Part shown: positions 33,898-44,098 of the stretch, one piece after another
Layout of the letters: every line of letters starts with the position of its first letter
How positions within the stretch are numbered: position 1 is the stretch's first letter
Source of the DNA: Acidobacteriota bacterium
GTDB taxonomy: Bacteria > Acidobacteriota > Blastocatellia > UBA7656
Direction of reading: 5' to 3'
DNA: 64,000 nucleotides
Assembly: GCA_040754075.1 (NCBI GenBank)
Contig: JBFMDH010000008.1
Coordinates: 73,410-137,409 of the forward strand
Program-made: the position numbers and the translations under genes
The notes under the pieces: model-generated
Database searches by the model: none
What the model was told of the DNA's origin: nothing
The model's input: the letters and a program-made list of their open reading frames with translations, nothing else

Positions 33898-36027
33898 TTA
33901 TAGTTTCGCCAGGTGGTCGCGGGCGGTTGCGGTGTATGGGTCTTGCGGCGCAACCTCTATGGCTTTTTGAAAATTAGCGCGCGCCTGCTCTTTATTACCG
34001 GCGGCTTCATATGCCAGCCCCAGGCTCGTATACGCCAGACGATGTTGCGGTTCGCGACGAATTAATTTGTTGAAACTATCAATCGCCTGTTGTGGTTGAT
34101 TCATCTTCAGGTACAAATCGCCAAGCGCAAAAAGCAACACCGAATGATCGGGCGCATAGACTTGTGCGGTTTGCAATTGATTTAAAGCTTCCTGAAACCG
34201 CGATTGTTTGGTTAAAACGATGCCCAGATTGATGCGCGGTTCGGCATACGTTGGCGCGTAGGTCAACGTATTCATATATTCCTGCTCAGCCTGTGGCAAT
34301 TTACCCAGTTGGTCATAAACCCACGCGAGGTTATAGCGCGCAACGGTGTAAGATGGATTCAGATAGACAGCACGAATCAAGTGCGGTTCGGCCTCCGCCA
34401 GACGATTTTGCGCGATATAAACTGCTCCGAGATTGAAAAACACATCCGAATAATTCGCGCCGAGTTCGATGGCTTTCAAATATTGTTGTTCGGCTTCGGC
34501 AAACTTGCCCTGATTTTGCCAGAGATTGCCGAGGTTGGAATAGACATCATAATTGTCCCCATTGTATTTCAATGCTTCCTGATAATTGCGCTCGGCTTCT
34601 GCCGGGTTGCTCTTGCTGTATTGCGCGCCGCGATAGTTATAAAGAAATGACCATTGCGGGCTGACTTTCAAGGCATTATCGACCATTGCGAAATCATTCT
34701 TCCAGGTTTCATTCTGCGAAATCGTCAATCCGAAAAATACCAGACTGATGAGCACAATCGCCGTTCTGAAAACCATCTGTTCGCGCGCTTTGAAAAATTG
34801 ACTGAGCCGGTAAATCGCCAGTGCAAGCAAAATGCAAAAGCCAACCGATGGCGCATAAAGATAACGGTCGTGGATTAGGGATTCCTGCGGATTGAAGGCT
34901 TTCAGATTTAAAACCGGCAACAAAAATAAAATCATCCAGATGAGCGAAAGTTTTCTGAGCATTGAATTTCGCGTGAACCAAATTGCGGCAAGCATTATCC
35001 CGATTGCTCCCAGCAAACATCCCCAAAATTGTATATCAGCGGCGCTCGAAACATATTCCTGACTGTAGATGATGGATAACGGCGACGGTGCAAAAAGTAA
35101 TTTCGCGTAGCGTAATAAAATCACCGGAATCGTAAAAATCACCTGCTCAGTGGTAATGCCGATGGCTTTGGGTTCGGTCTTGCTCAAAAAACCCAGAACC
35201 AGAAAACGCGCGACCAGATAAATCGCCGCCATCGCGAAATAGGGCGCGGCGCTTTTGACAGAACGAATCGCGGCTTCGTAAATATGCTCTTCGGGTTTTT
35301 TATCCAGTAACTCTCTAATCAAAAGAAATGCCGGAAAGACGATGGCAATCTCTTTGCTGAACAGAGCCAGCAAGGCGCAAATCAAACTTAAAATTAATAG
35401 GTGTTTTTGCAGCGCGCGATTTCGCTGGCGTTCATAAAAAATCAGCGAAGCAAGTAGAAAAACGGTCACTAACGGGTCGGGCAGCCCCGAAATCCAGGCG
35501 ACCGATTCGCTATGCACAGGATGCAGCCCGAATAACAAGGCTGCGCCGAGAGCCATTTCATTCGCGAGTTGCCACTCTCTGGCGAGCAGATAAACCAGGT
35601 AGGTTGCCGTCACATGCAAACCCAACGAAACCAGATGCCATCCGAACAAATTGGCACCGAACATCTGATTGGTGATGATGAGCAGGGAATTGAACATCGG
35701 GCGGTAATAGAGACCGACGGCTTCGGGCGAATTGGCATTCATAAATTGCCAGACGCTTTGCACGAACATCTTGGGAATGTTGGTCAATGAGCCAAGTGAA
35801 GGATTATTGATAATCTGAAATTTATCGTCGTAAACGAATTCGCCGCCAAGCGCATTTAAAAATGCCACCGCAGTGATTGCTAAAACGCCAAGTAAAAGCC
35901 ATCGCTCATTCTTGCGAGTTTGCGAGATGGCGATGGCTTTTTCGCGGCGCGTTTGTTGGTTGGTTGTAACGACAGTTTCGGTTTGCGTCTGGGGAATGAT
36001 TTTTTTGCCTTTTCGTCCTCTGCTCAT
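33898..36027 (-). CDS. Polytopic membrane glycosyltransferase-like protein with C-terminal TPR repeats
   Basis: 709 residues. After a basic cytoplasmic N-terminus (about 40 residues) comes a membrane part of about ten segments that resembles the GT-C fold of TMTC/PMT-like mannosyltransferases: FVYDDKFQIINNP carries the Asp-Asp motif in the first loop, and YRPMFNSLL and LFGLHPVHSESVAWISG are typical. From about residue 455, seven or so TPR units follow (YSNLGNLWQNQGKFAEAEQQYLKAI and repeats), predicted to be outside the cytoplasm. It may glycosylate exported proteins or act in envelope assembly. Function is inferred from architecture alone. Confidence 0.75.
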   Translation of the reverse strand: MSRGRKGKKIIPQTQTETVVTTNQQTRREKAIAISQTRKNERWLLLGVLAITAVAFLNALGGEFVYDDKFQIINNPSLGSLTNIPKMFVQSVWQFMNANSPEAVGLYYRPMFNSLLIITNQMFGANLFGWHLVSLGLHVTATYLVYLLAREWQLANEMALGAALLFGLHPVHSESVAWISGLPDPLVTVFLLASLIFYERQRNRALQKHLLILSLICALLALFSKEIAIVFPAFLLIRELLDKKPEEHIYEAAIRSVKSAAPYFAMAAIYLVARFLVLGFLSKTEPKAIGITTEQVIFTIPVILLRYAKLLFAPSPLSIIYSQEYVSSAADIQFWGCLLGAIGIMLAAIWFTRNSMLRKLSLIWMILFLLPVLNLKAFNPQESLIHDRYLYAPSVGFCILLALAIYRLSQFFKAREQMVFRTAIVLISLVFFGLTISQNETWKNDFAMVDNALKVSPQWSFLYNYRGAQYSKSNPAEAERNYQEALKYNGDNYDVYSNLGNLWQNQGKFAEAEQQYLKAIELGANYSDVFFNLGAVYIAQNRLAEAEPHLIRAVYLNPSYTVARYNLAWVYDQLGKLPQAEQEYMNTLTYAPTYAEPRINLGIVLTKQSRFQEALNQLQTAQVYAPDHSVLLFALGDLYLKMNQPQQAIDSFNKLIRREPQHRLAYTSLGLAYEAAGNKEQARANFQKAIEVAPQDPYTATARDHLAKL

Positions 36028-36075
36028 AGCAGAGCTTTAATACCATTCGCCCGCTGTAACTTGCAACCGTTGCGC

Positions 36076-36402
36076 TTATTTTGCAGGCAGAGCAAAAGCC
36101 ATGACCGAATCGCCCATCTTGGTTCCGAGTTTGCCGTGACCGCCCGCGCAGATAATCATCTATTATTTGCCGTTTATTTGATAGGTTATCGGCGTCGCTT
36201 GTGCGACTTGCAATGATTTGACATTTTCGCGGTTGATTTGTGTAAGCGGCGAAAAGCGCGAGCTTCCCTGGTCGCGCCCGTATGCCGCCCATTCATGGTC
36301 TGATGATTTACTGCTATTGAATTTTTCGATGGCAAATGAATTGAAAAAATTTGAAGAAATAAACAGGCACAGAACTGCTACACCGAACCAACGACGATTC
36401 AT
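36076..36402 (-). pseudogene. Remnant of a PQQ-dependent membrane or periplasmic dehydrogenase
   Basis: From the ATG at 36402 (good GGTGGAG upstream) a signal peptide is followed by WAAYGRDQGSSRFSPLTQIN and VKSLQVA, which is the N-terminus of quinoprotein glucose-type dehydrogenases. It joins directly to ATPITYQINGK, then two stop codons (TAA, TAG) where the family has glutamine and an aromatic, then MIICAGGHGKLGTKMGDSV and AFALP, which is the extreme C-terminus of the same family. About 550 internal codons are therefore missing and two nonsense changes followed. The gene is dead. Confidence 0.82.
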
Positions 36403-36500
36403 AAACTCCACCTTTCCTGATTCAAGCAATGATTTAAATACCGAATTGGTTACGGCATTTGATTCCCGTTACGTTAAAGATGCGCGACGGGTTGGTTAAT

Positions 36501-37775
36501 TTAGTGAGGAGGTGAAGAGGTTTCAACGGATTTTACAATGATTTTTTCATCGATTAAATTTTCCTGACGAACGCCGTTTACAAAATACATATCGATTTCG
36601 CCTTTATTTTTCGCAGCGATTTTGCCGCGATATTCACACTCGAAAGCCTCTTTTATCTGTTCATAGGTTGCGCCGGAAATATTGATTCTTCCTGCCACGC
36701 CGGAGGATTCCAGACGACTGGCGGTGTTGACCGTATCGCCCCAGACATCATAAGCGAATTTGTCATGCCCGATGACGCCTGCAACTAATGAACCCGAATG
36801 AATGCCGATGCGGATTTGCCAGAAAGGTTTATTGGCTTTTTGTTTTTGCGCCTTCAACGATTGCATCAAAGCTAAAATTTCCAGAGCGGCGTCGAGGCAA
36901 TCCATCGCGTGGGTGTGATTGATCATTGGAATTCCGCCGACCGCCATATAGGCATCGCCAATGGTCTTGATTTTTTCCAAGCCATGTTTATTGGCGATGC
37001 GGTCAAATTCACGAAAACAATCATCCAGTTCGCGAATCAGTTCCTGCGGCGAAAGCTGTTCGGCGATTTGGGTGAAGCCGACGAAATCGGTGAACATTAT
37101 GGTGACGCTTTCATAATGCTTGGGTTCAACAGCGTCTCTGGCTTTCAACTCGTCGGCAATGCTGGCGGGCAAAATATTGAGCAATAATTTATCCGATTTG
37201 CGCCGTTCCTGATTAAGATTTTTGGTTAAGACTAAAACCAGAATGCCGGTAAAAATCTGTACGAATAATAAATTGATAGCGATGTCAGTAACTCTGGCTT
37301 CATTGTTCAGGTGTGGGGCAATCAGTTCAGGATGTTTGACCTCTATAAAAATTATTGTCAGGGTGAAAAAGCAGGATATAGCAAAAGCCAGAACGATTGA
37401 ACGTTTCGCAGGCGCGAGAATAATGGCAATGACGAGCGCCGGAATGAAGTAATAATGCGCGCCACCGAGGGTTCCTGCATTAATCAGGGTGTTGACGAAA
37501 AGAAAAATTTGAATGCCAATGATAAAAGGCCAGAAAAGTTTCCTGTACGACCCACGCAACCGCGCGAAAAAATAGAACACCAGAAAAACCAGCCCCGAAA
37601 TGACATGCAAAATAAAAAGAAGATTTTGATTATTGAAATCCAGAAACCGGAAAGCGCCGCCGAGATTGGCTACCCCACTTATTAAGCTGAGGGTGTTAAA
37701 CAATCGGTGTTCAAGTGAGAATTGACGCGGTTCGCCAAAGAGTTCTGTGAGGATTTGGTTGAACCGCTTTTGCAC
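36501..37775 (-). CDS. Membrane-bound class III adenylate cyclase
   Basis: 424 residues from a GTG start at 37775 with AAGGAG upstream. Six hydrophobic segments fill residues 35-190. The catalytic domain begins near 225: metal-binding aspartates are in IMFTDFVGFTQ and IKTIGDAYMAVGG (the Lys is the adenine-selecting residue), and the adenine-specific Asp is in YDVWGDTVNTASRLES with transition-state Asn and Arg. These residues point to ATP rather than GTP. It makes cAMP at the inner membrane; the signal sensed by the membrane part is unknown. It stands alone on the minus strand. Confidence 0.9.
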   Translation of the reverse strand: MQKRFNQILTELFGEPRQFSLEHRLFNTLSLISGVANLGGAFRFLDFNNQNLLFILHVISGLVFLVFYFFARLRGSYRKLFWPFIIGIQIFLFVNTLINAGTLGGAHYYFIPALVIAIILAPAKRSIVLAFAISCFFTLTIIFIEVKHPELIAPHLNNEARVTDIAINLLFVQIFTGILVLVLTKNLNQERRKSDKLLLNILPASIADELKARDAVEPKHYESVTIMFTDFVGFTQIAEQLSPQELIRELDDCFREFDRIANKHGLEKIKTIGDAYMAVGGIPMINHTHAMDCLDAALEILALMQSLKAQKQKANKPFWQIRIGIHSGSLVAGVIGHDKFAYDVWGDTVNTASRLESSGVAGRINISGATYEQIKEAFECEYRGKIAAKNKGEIDMYFVNGVRQENLIDEKIIVKSVETSSPPH

Positions 37776-37901
37776 TATTCAGGCTCCTTTTCACTGCTTA
37801 TTCAAGAATGCCAAATTTTCAATTGATTATTCCTGCTTTTCGGAGCAATGGCTGGAAATTAAGACCGGAAGCGCGAACGTCCGCGTTCCCGTAATACGTT
37901 T

Positions 37902-38654
37902 TTAAATCAAGGGAATTTTAATCGCCTGCTCAGCCCGGCGATTCACTTCCTGCCAGTTCACGTTCATCATAAAGGCGTCAACATATTTGGCTGCGGCTGC
38001 GCCGTAATCCATATGATAAGCATGCTCATACATATCCAGCACCAGAAGCGGCCTTCCCATCGGCGCATTGTGCATATGATCCCACGCCCAATAATTATGC
38101 AATTCGCCGTTGTGCAGATTATATGAAAGCACAGCCCAACCGGAGCCGCCTGATAAAGCCATCGCGGTTTTGCGAAACTCCGCTTCCCAGTTTTCAAAAC
38201 TGCCGAAATGGTTTTTGATTAAATTGACTACCGCGCCACCCGCTTTGCCGTCGCCGCCGAGATTTCCGAAATAGTGCTCATGCAAAACCACTGACCCGGT
38301 GCGAACCAATTCTTCGCGTTTTACATCGCCATAAATATACGGCGGCAAATCCTTGTCTTTTAACAATGCGTCCAATCGCTGCTCGACGGCGTTCAACGCC
38401 TTAACCGCTCCGGAGTAGTTGTTTTCCCAGTGCGATTTAATCAGTTTTTCAGAAATGCCTTTCAATTTTGTCGGGTCAAAGGGTAGCGGTTTTATAGGAT
38501 GTTGTCCGCGAAAGGCAAGGGTCGTCGCTTGAGTAGTTGTTGGTTCGCTGTTGCCTGAAGCGGCTTTACTTTCCGTATGGTTTCCAAGGATTGCCATGCC
38601 TGCTCCGGCTGACAGGAGATTGCCGATTGATTCCCGTCTGGAAATTTTTTTCAT
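37902..38654 (-). CDS. Exported Fe/Mn superoxide dismutase
   Basis: 250 residues, with AGAGGT before the ATG. The N-terminus [19 protein letters not shown] has a twin-arginine pattern, so the enzyme is probably folded and exported by Tat; a linker of about 50 residues follows. The Fe/Mn SOD fold has metal ligands His in SHWENNY, His in [12 protein letters not shown], Asp in [15 protein letters not shown] and the adjacent His. It converts superoxide to hydrogen peroxide and oxygen. Location outside the cytoplasm is less common for this family. The upstream gap to 38878 carries divergent promoters. Confidence 0.9.
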   Translation of the reverse strand: MKKISRRESIGNLLSAGAGMAILGNHTESKAASGNSEPTTTQATTLAFRGQHPIKPLPFDPTKLKGISEKLIKSHWENNYSGAVKALNAVEQRLDALLKDKDLPPYIYGDVKREELVRTGSVVLHEHYFGNLGGDGKAGGAVVNLIKNHFGSFENWEAEFRKTAMALSGGSGWAVLSYNLHNGELHNYWAWDHMHNAPMGRPLLVLDMYEHAYHMDYGAAAAKYVDAFMMNVNWQEVNRRAEQAIKIPLI

Positions 38655-38737
38655 TGCTTTTACCTCTGATGGATTTTCTTTTTCAATGTACTATCAGACT
38701 AGCACTAGCCAAATCCTCTGTCACCTGAGAGGGCAGA

Positions 38738-38766
38738 TTGTTGATGAATTTTGGCTGTGATAAGAT
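38738..38766 (+). promoter_or_regulatory. Candidate sigma-70-type promoter for the cytochrome b gene
   Basis: TTGTTG (38738-38743) and TAAGAT (38761-38766) are 17 bases apart in the divergent region between the superoxide dismutase and cytochrome b genes. The leader to the ATG at 38879 would be about 105 bases. The -35 match is moderate. Confidence 0.35.
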
Positions 38767-38878
38767 GCGCCCGATTATTGAACAGAGAATTGGAACATTA
38801 AGGTAATGTGAGAACGCGCAAATGACTCACAGCTTTTGAAGCTGATAAATCATCCGCAATTTCAAAGGAGCAGGCGTT

Positions 38879-39676
38879 ATGCAATTTTTCCGTTATGCTC
38901 AAGATTACTATGGCGACTGGCTTCCTGTGCAACTCTTACCCTCTGCGGGTTGGCTGATGCTCTGGCTGGTCGTGTTATTCGTTGGCATTCATCGCTTGCG
39001 ACGCGCTGTCGGGGAACCGCTTGCCAGCGAAGCTGAAAGCCTCGGTTTAAGCGGTGAAAAGTATGAACTCGGCGCGAGGCTCTACCATTGGGGCAATTTC
39101 GTATTTTTAATGATGCTTGCGGTTTCCGGGCTTGCCTTGTTTGTGCCGCGTTCAATTCGCGGGACGATTTTTTCATGGGTACTGATTCACGAAATATTTG
39201 CGGGGCTTTATATTGTCGGGTTATTGGTGCATATCATATCGGCGCTTACCAAAGGCGAACCGCGAACCATGTGGTTTGAAAAACGCGACTGGGCAGATTT
39301 AAAAACCATCATGGGCAATTTTTTCGGACGCACAAAAAACTACCCGCGTTTTGGCAAGTACGACCCCTTGCAGAAAATCTATCACGCCCTGCTCACAGTG
39401 GTTTCTATGGTTTTGATTTTTACAGGAATTTATCTGGTCTTTAGCGTCGAAGTATGGGCGACATTTTCGCACGGGTGGCTGCGCTGGCAGCGACTGTTGC
39501 ATGACCTGTCGGCGTTCATCATCGTCGCCATCATTCTCGGACACATCTATTTCGCGCTGATTCGTGTCAACTGGGCGAATCTGGCAGCGATTATTAACGG
39601 AAAGGTTTCCGCGAAATATTTCCGTTTGCGCCACAGTGCGGCGCGTTGGCGACCGAGAGTTGCAAAGTCTAAATAG
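38879..39676 (+). CDS. Formate-dehydrogenase-gamma-like cytochrome b subunit, orphan
   Basis: 265 residues with AAAGGAG before the ATG. Four transmembrane segments with haem-binding histidines: LYHWGNFVFLMMLAVSG (about 68-84), LIHEIFAGLYIVGLLVHI (about 102-119), IYHALLTVVSMVLIFTG and LHDLSAFIIVAIILGHIYF. This is the FdnI/cytochrome b561-type subunit that passes electrons between a periplasmic dehydrogenase and membrane quinones. No formate dehydrogenase or hydrogenase subunits lie beside it; the molybdenum hydroxylase 1.4 kb downstream or the exported dismutase are the only redox neighbours. Confidence 0.82.
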   Translation: MQFFRYAQDYYGDWLPVQLLPSAGWLMLWLVVLFVGIHRLRRAVGEPLASEAESLGLSGEKYELGARLYHWGNFVFLMMLAVSGLALFVPRSIRGTIFSWVLIHEIFAGLYIVGLLVHIISALTKGEPRTMWFEKRDWADLKTIMGNFFGRTKNYPRFGKYDPLQKIYHALLTVVSMVLIFTGIYLVFSVEVWATFSHGWLRWQRLLHDLSAFIIVAIILGHIYFALIRVNWANLAAIINGKVSAKYFRLRHSAARWRPRVAKSK

Positions 39677-39741
39677 GTTGAGAATTCATACAATCATCAA
39701 ACATTCATCATCATTCATTGGCTATTTTCAGGAGATAAGGA

Positions 39742-40956
39742 TTGATCAACCCTTGGCGCGGACTGAGCGAGTTACCCAGGCAGATGTGGATACTGTTTGC
39801 GGTGACCTTATGCAATCGAATGGGCACAATGGTTTTGCCATTTCTGGTTTTGTATTTAACCAGGAAATTAGCGTATTCGGCAGCCGATGCCGGGTTGGTG
39901 TTAATTGCCTACGGGGCAGGGGCAATCGTCACTTCGCCGTTATCGGGAAAACTCTGTGACCATATTGGTCCTGTGCGTGTGATGAAATGGACGCTGTGGC
40001 TTTCGGGGGTGATGTTGCTCATCATTCCCCTTACTCAAAATATTTTTGTCATCACCTTGCTGGTGTTTATCTGGGCAATATTTGGTGAAGCCTTTCGCCC
40101 GGCGAGTTTGACGATTATCAGCGATGTGGTGGTTGCCGAACAACGAAAGAGCGCCTTTGCGCTCAGCCGGTTGGCAGTAAATTTGGGAATGAGTATTGGC
40201 CCGGTAATCGGCGGATTTTTAACGACGATTTCCTATGTTGCCATTTTTCTGGTCGATGGCATGACTTCAATTATTGCCGGAATCGTGCTGGCAATTTCCG
40301 GTTTGCAAACTTCACATCATCAAAAGGCGTTGCATACGGCGCTTGAAGTCACCCATTCAGTAGCGACCCGGACAAGCGTTTTAAGCGATGTTCGATTGCT
40401 CTATTTTTTAATCGCCATGATTCCGGTTGAGTTGGTGTTATTTCAAACGCAAGCGGCGATGCCGTTATATCTGGTGGGTGATTTGAAATTTTCAGAAGCT
40501 TTGTACGGTGGGCTGATGGCAATCAACACGGTGATGATTATTTTTCTTGAGGTGCCGCTGACGCTTGCCATTGAACAATGGTCGAATCGTCTGGCGCTTG
40601 GACTTGGCGCATTGCTTTTCGCTTTGGGATTTGGCGCGCTCGCCGTGACTTCAAGTATTGGCGGGGTCGCTTTGACAATTGCGATTTGGACATTTGGCGA
40701 GATGGTGTTATTCCCCGGCGCATCGGCTTATATGGCGGAAATCGCGCCGCCGGAAAAACGCGGGGCATATATGGGACTTTATTTGATGACCTTCAGTATT
40801 GCGTTTGCCATCGCGCCGTGGATTGGCACTGCTACGCTTGAGCGTTTTGGAGCCAATACCCTCTGGATTGCAACCTTCGTTGGCGGTTGCGTGTCAGCGT
40901 TTATGATGATGGGGTTGCGACATCGAACCCGGCTGGTCGAACAAAAGGTTAATTGA
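39742..40956 (+). CDS. Major facilitator superfamily transporter
   Basis: 404 residues with a TTG start; AGGAGATAAGG lies just upstream. Twelve hydrophobic segments; MFS motif A between TM2 and TM3 reads GKLCDHIGPVRVMKW, and motif C-like glycine-rich stretches follow (LAVNLGMSIGPVIGGFL). This resembles the drug/metabolite efflux (MdtH/YdeE-like) subgroup. Substrate is unknown. It is followed after about 100 bases by the molybdenum hydroxylase gene, but a functional link is not evident. Confidence 0.85.
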   Translation: MINPWRGLSELPRQMWILFAVTLCNRMGTMVLPFLVLYLTRKLAYSAADAGLVLIAYGAGAIVTSPLSGKLCDHIGPVRVMKWTLWLSGVMLLIIPLTQNIFVITLLVFIWAIFGEAFRPASLTIISDVVVAEQRKSAFALSRLAVNLGMSIGPVIGGFLTTISYVAIFLVDGMTSIIAGIVLAISGLQTSHHQKALHTALEVTHSVATRTSVLSDVRLLYFLIAMIPVELVLFQTQAAMPLYLVGDLKFSEALYGGLMAINTVMIIFLEVPLTLAIEQWSNRLALGLGALLFALGFGALAVTSSIGGVALTIAIWTFGEMVLFPGASAYMAEIAPPEKRGAYMGLYLMTFSIAFAIAPWIGTATLERFGANTLWIATFVGGCVSAFMMMGLRHRTRLVEQKVN

Positions 40957-41059
40957 AAAGGGATAAAGGGAAGCAATAAATCCCCATGATGCGCGGAAGA
41001 AATTGTGCGGTTTTTTCATAGCCGTCGGTTTTCGATGCCATTTAAGTTGTGAGGTGATG

Positions 41060-44000
41060 ATGAGCGAACAAGAGAAAGCAAAAACCGAAGAAACACCCGA
41101 TGACACAACCCGGCGTTCGTTTATTCAAGCGGCAATCGGCGCGGGATTAACCGCTGCGGCAATCGGCGGCACGGGTTATGAAATTGTTCAACTCACCAAA
41201 GCAGAGAATAAGCAGGAACCGATGACGCCTCGTCAAGCGACATCGGCTGACATTGAATTGAAGGTCAATGGTCAATTGCAAAAATTAAACATCCCGCATC
41301 ATCGAACTTTGTTACTCGCTTTGCGCGAAGATTTGGGACTGACCGGAACCAAGAAAGGTTGCAACCTGGGGCAGTGCGGCGCGTGTACAGTGCTGGTTGA
41401 CGGGTTGCCGGTTTATTCATGTTTTATGTTGGCAATGGATGCCGTTGGTCATGAAATCACCACTATCGAAGGTTTGGAAAAAGATGGCACATTGCATCCG
41501 CTTCAACAGGGCTTTATCGAAAAGATGGGCAGTCAATGCGGGCATTGCACGTCGGGAATGATAATGAGCGGGGTTGCCTTGTTAAATGAAAAATCTTCGA
41601 TAACCATTGATGATGTCAAGCAGTCACTCGCGGGCAATCTCTGCCGTTGTGGTAACTATGAAAATGAAATTGCTTCAGTGGTTGCTGCCGCAACCAAACA
41701 GGGAAAATTCCCGCCGCCGCCAGATGGAATTGGCACAACCACTCCGCCCGGTGGAATTCCTTCGCAACTCAATTCCAAAATCCACACGCTTGACAGCGAA
41801 TTGAAAGCCACAGGTCGCGCCCGTTATACAGGCGATTTGGGGTTTCATGCAGATGATGAGTTTTCAAAAACACTGATTGCCAAAGTGCTTCGCAGCCCTT
41901 ACCCGCACGCCACTTTTTCAAGCATTGATGACCGCCTCGCAAAACAATTGCCCGGTTATCGCGGCATGATTTTGTTTCGTGATTTTCCTGAACTCAACCT
42001 TGACCGCCATCCGTTAAATAACAAAGCGCGGTTTGCAGGCGATGCGATATGCGCAATTGTTGCCGACGATCAATACACCGCGCAGGATGCTTTGGATTTG
42101 CTTCGCGTCGATTTTACGCCTCTGGAATTTTATCTCGATGAAGAAACCACGCTAAAAAACAAAGTCAAAGCCATCCACAAAGACACGCTTGCGGGATTTG
42201 GCGGGCAACCCGGTTCAGCGGATACGCCGACGATTGAATTCAAACACGGCGATATGGATGAAGGATTCAAGCAAGCCGACTTGGTTGTCGAAGGTCGTTA
42301 TGTTACGCCGATTCAATGTCACGTGCCGATTGAGATGCATTGTTGTGTGGCTTCGTGGAAAGATGAGCAACTGACGGTTTGGGATACTCAGCAAAGCCCG
42401 CATCGCGCGGCGGCAATTATCGCCGAAGTTTTGAAAATTCCGGAAGCCCAGGTTCGCGTGGTTTCGCAATTTTTAGGCGGCGGATTTGGCGGCAAATGCA
42501 CGGACGACCCGGGCAAGACTTTATATCAAGCCATCGCCGCCTTGCTTGCGAAAAAGACCGGCAAACCCGTAAGACTCGAATACACCCTCAAAGAAGAGGT
42601 GTATGGCGAAGATGTGCGCAATCCGTTTGTGATGTATTTGCGAACCGGCATGAAAAAAGACGGGACGCTTACGGCGCTGGAATGCCGGGCGATTCAACGC
42701 GCAGGCGGATATGCCAGCAGCAGCGCGCCCGTCGCCTCGGTTGCGGGCGAAGGCATACTCGACACCTACCGCTGCACTAATTTTCATTATATCGCTCACT
42801 GCGTTTATACCAACACGCCGGTTGGCGGCGAACTTCGCGGCTTCGGTCATCCACAGGCGGTCTATTGTTTGGATACGCACATGGACAAAGTTGCCGAAGC
42901 CGTGGGGATGAACCCTCTGGATTTTCGCTTGAAAAATTATCTGCGAACCGGTGAAGGCGTCACCACCGTTGAAGGGTCGCTCACGCCGATTATCAGTTCG
43001 GGTTTAGAGGAATGCATTAAACAGGGCGCAAAAGAAATCGGTTGGGACAAATGGGAACCGCCGCAAAATAAAACCGGGCGCATACGGCGCGGTTTAGGCA
43101 TGCGCATCAGTCAGGAGCATTCGGGACGCGATGCCAGCATAGGCTTACTCTGGATTGATAAGCAAGGAAAAATTCATGTGCCGCTTGGCATCGGTAACAT
43201 TGGCACCGAAGCGCACACCGGTATTGCGTTGATTGTTGCCGAAGCGTTACGGGTTCCGGTTTCTGAACTTGTGGTAACGTGGGGCGATTCGGCGACCACT
43301 GCCTGGGATTTTGTGACCGATGCCAGCCGGTCGCTGCATTGTTGCGGCAAAGCGTTTTACAATGCGGCGCAGGATTTATTGAAACAACTTGGGCGGGATG
43401 CCAATCAAGGGCTTGCCGGAGTGAATCTGAAATCACTTGGGACGGGCATCAAACCCCGCGAAGATTTCACGCCGTTTTGCAATGTGAAAATCGATATTTC
43501 GCCAAAGCTCAATGAACAGACCGGCGCAGTGGAAACGCCGCAACCGAAACTTGATGTGAATACCGAAGCGATGGCGAAAAAGTTGGTGAGCGAAGGCGCA
43601 GCAGTCGGTCTCGGTTATTACGTTTACAGTCCAGGGGTAAAGAGTTGGGGCGCAGGGTTCATTGATTGCGAAGTCGATATGACGACCGGGCAGGTAAACA
43701 TTTTGAATTTCGTTTGCGCGCACGATGTCGGCAGAGTCATTCACCGAACGGCTGTTGAAGCGCAGATACACGGCGGCGGCATCTTCGGTTTAGGATACGC
43801 CTGGACGGAAGAATTATTGGTTGACCCGAGCACCGGAATTCCAATGAATCCAACCCTGTATGAATATCGCCCGCTGACGATTTTGGATGTGCCGCCGCTG
43901 GTGCCTGTCATCGTTGAAGCGCCCGCTGAACCGGGACCGTTTGGCGCAAAAGGAATGGGCGAAAACCCGGTGTTTAATGGGGCGGCAGCTTTGGCGAATG

Positions 44001-44098
44001 CGATTTATAACGCCGCCGGTGTGCGTATAGATGAAATTCCTTTGACTCCGAATCGGGTTTATAACGCCTTAAAGAAAGCCGGGAAATTGATGGCTTAG
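41060..44098 (+). CDS. Exported molybdenum hydroxylase: fused 2Fe-2S and Mo-cofactor subunits
   Basis: About 1012 residues from the tandem ATGs at 41057/41060, preceded by GTGAGG. A twin-arginine signal (TRRSFIQAAIGAGLTAAAIGG) starts near residue 16. Next come the two 2Fe-2S domains, GCNLGQCGACTVLVDG and QCGHCTSGMIMS with NLCRCGNYE. From about residue 240 to the end runs the molybdopterin-binding part: QFLGGGFGGKC, GELRGFGHPQAVY and the active-site glutamate in GAKGMGENP. In E. coli PaoABC these are two polypeptides (PaoA and PaoC). An aldehyde or N-heterocycle oxidoreductase of the periplasm is likely; the CO-dehydrogenase active-site loop is absent. Confidence 0.92.
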   Translation: MSEQEKAKTEETPDDTTRRSFIQAAIGAGLTAAAIGGTGYEIVQLTKAENKQEPMTPRQATSADIELKVNGQLQKLNIPHHRTLLLALREDLGLTGTKKGCNLGQCGACTVLVDGLPVYSCFMLAMDAVGHEITTIEGLEKDGTLHPLQQGFIEKMGSQCGHCTSGMIMSGVALLNEKSSITIDDVKQSLAGNLCRCGNYENEIASVVAAATKQGKFPPPPDGIGTTTPPGGIPSQLNSKIHTLDSELKATGRARYTGDLGFHADDEFSKTLIAKVLRSPYPHATFSSIDDRLAKQLPGYRGMILFRDFPELNLDRHPLNNKARFAGDAICAIVADDQYTAQDALDLLRVDFTPLEFYLDEETTLKNKVKAIHKDTLAGFGGQPGSADTPTIEFKHGDMDEGFKQADLVVEGRYVTPIQCHVPIEMHCCVASWKDEQLTVWDTQQSPHRAAAIIAEVLKIPEAQVRVVSQFLGGGFGGKCTDDPGKTLYQAIAALLAKKTGKPVRLEYTLKEEVYGEDVRNPFVMYLRTGMKKDGTLTALECRAIQRAGGYASSSAPVASVAGEGILDTYRCTNFHYIAHCVYTNTPVGGELRGFGHPQAVYCLDTHMDKVAEAVGMNPLDFRLKNYLRTGEGVTTVEGSLTPIISSGLEECIKQGAKEIGWDKWEPPQNKTGRIRRGLGMRISQEHSGRDASIGLLWIDKQGKIHVPLGIGNIGTEAHTGIALIVAEALRVPVSELVVTWGDSATTAWDFVTDASRSLHCCGKAFYNAAQDLLKQLGRDANQGLAGVNLKSLGTGIKPREDFTPFCNVKIDISPKLNEQTGAVETPQPKLDVNTEAMAKKLVSEGAAVGLGYYVYSPGVKSWGAGFIDCEVDMTTGQVNILNFVCAHDVGRVIHRTAVEAQIHGGGIFGLGYAWTEELLVDPSTGIPMNPTLYEYRPLTILDVPPLVPVIVEAPAEPGPFGAKGMGENPVFNGAAALANAIYNAAGVRIDEIPLTPNRVYNALKKAGKLMA

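Noticed and set aside
41060-44098. CO dehydrogenase large subunit
   Set aside because: The form I loop with the Cu-binding Cys is absent; the corresponding segment is GELRGFGHPQ, typical of aldehyde/xanthine-type hydroxylases.
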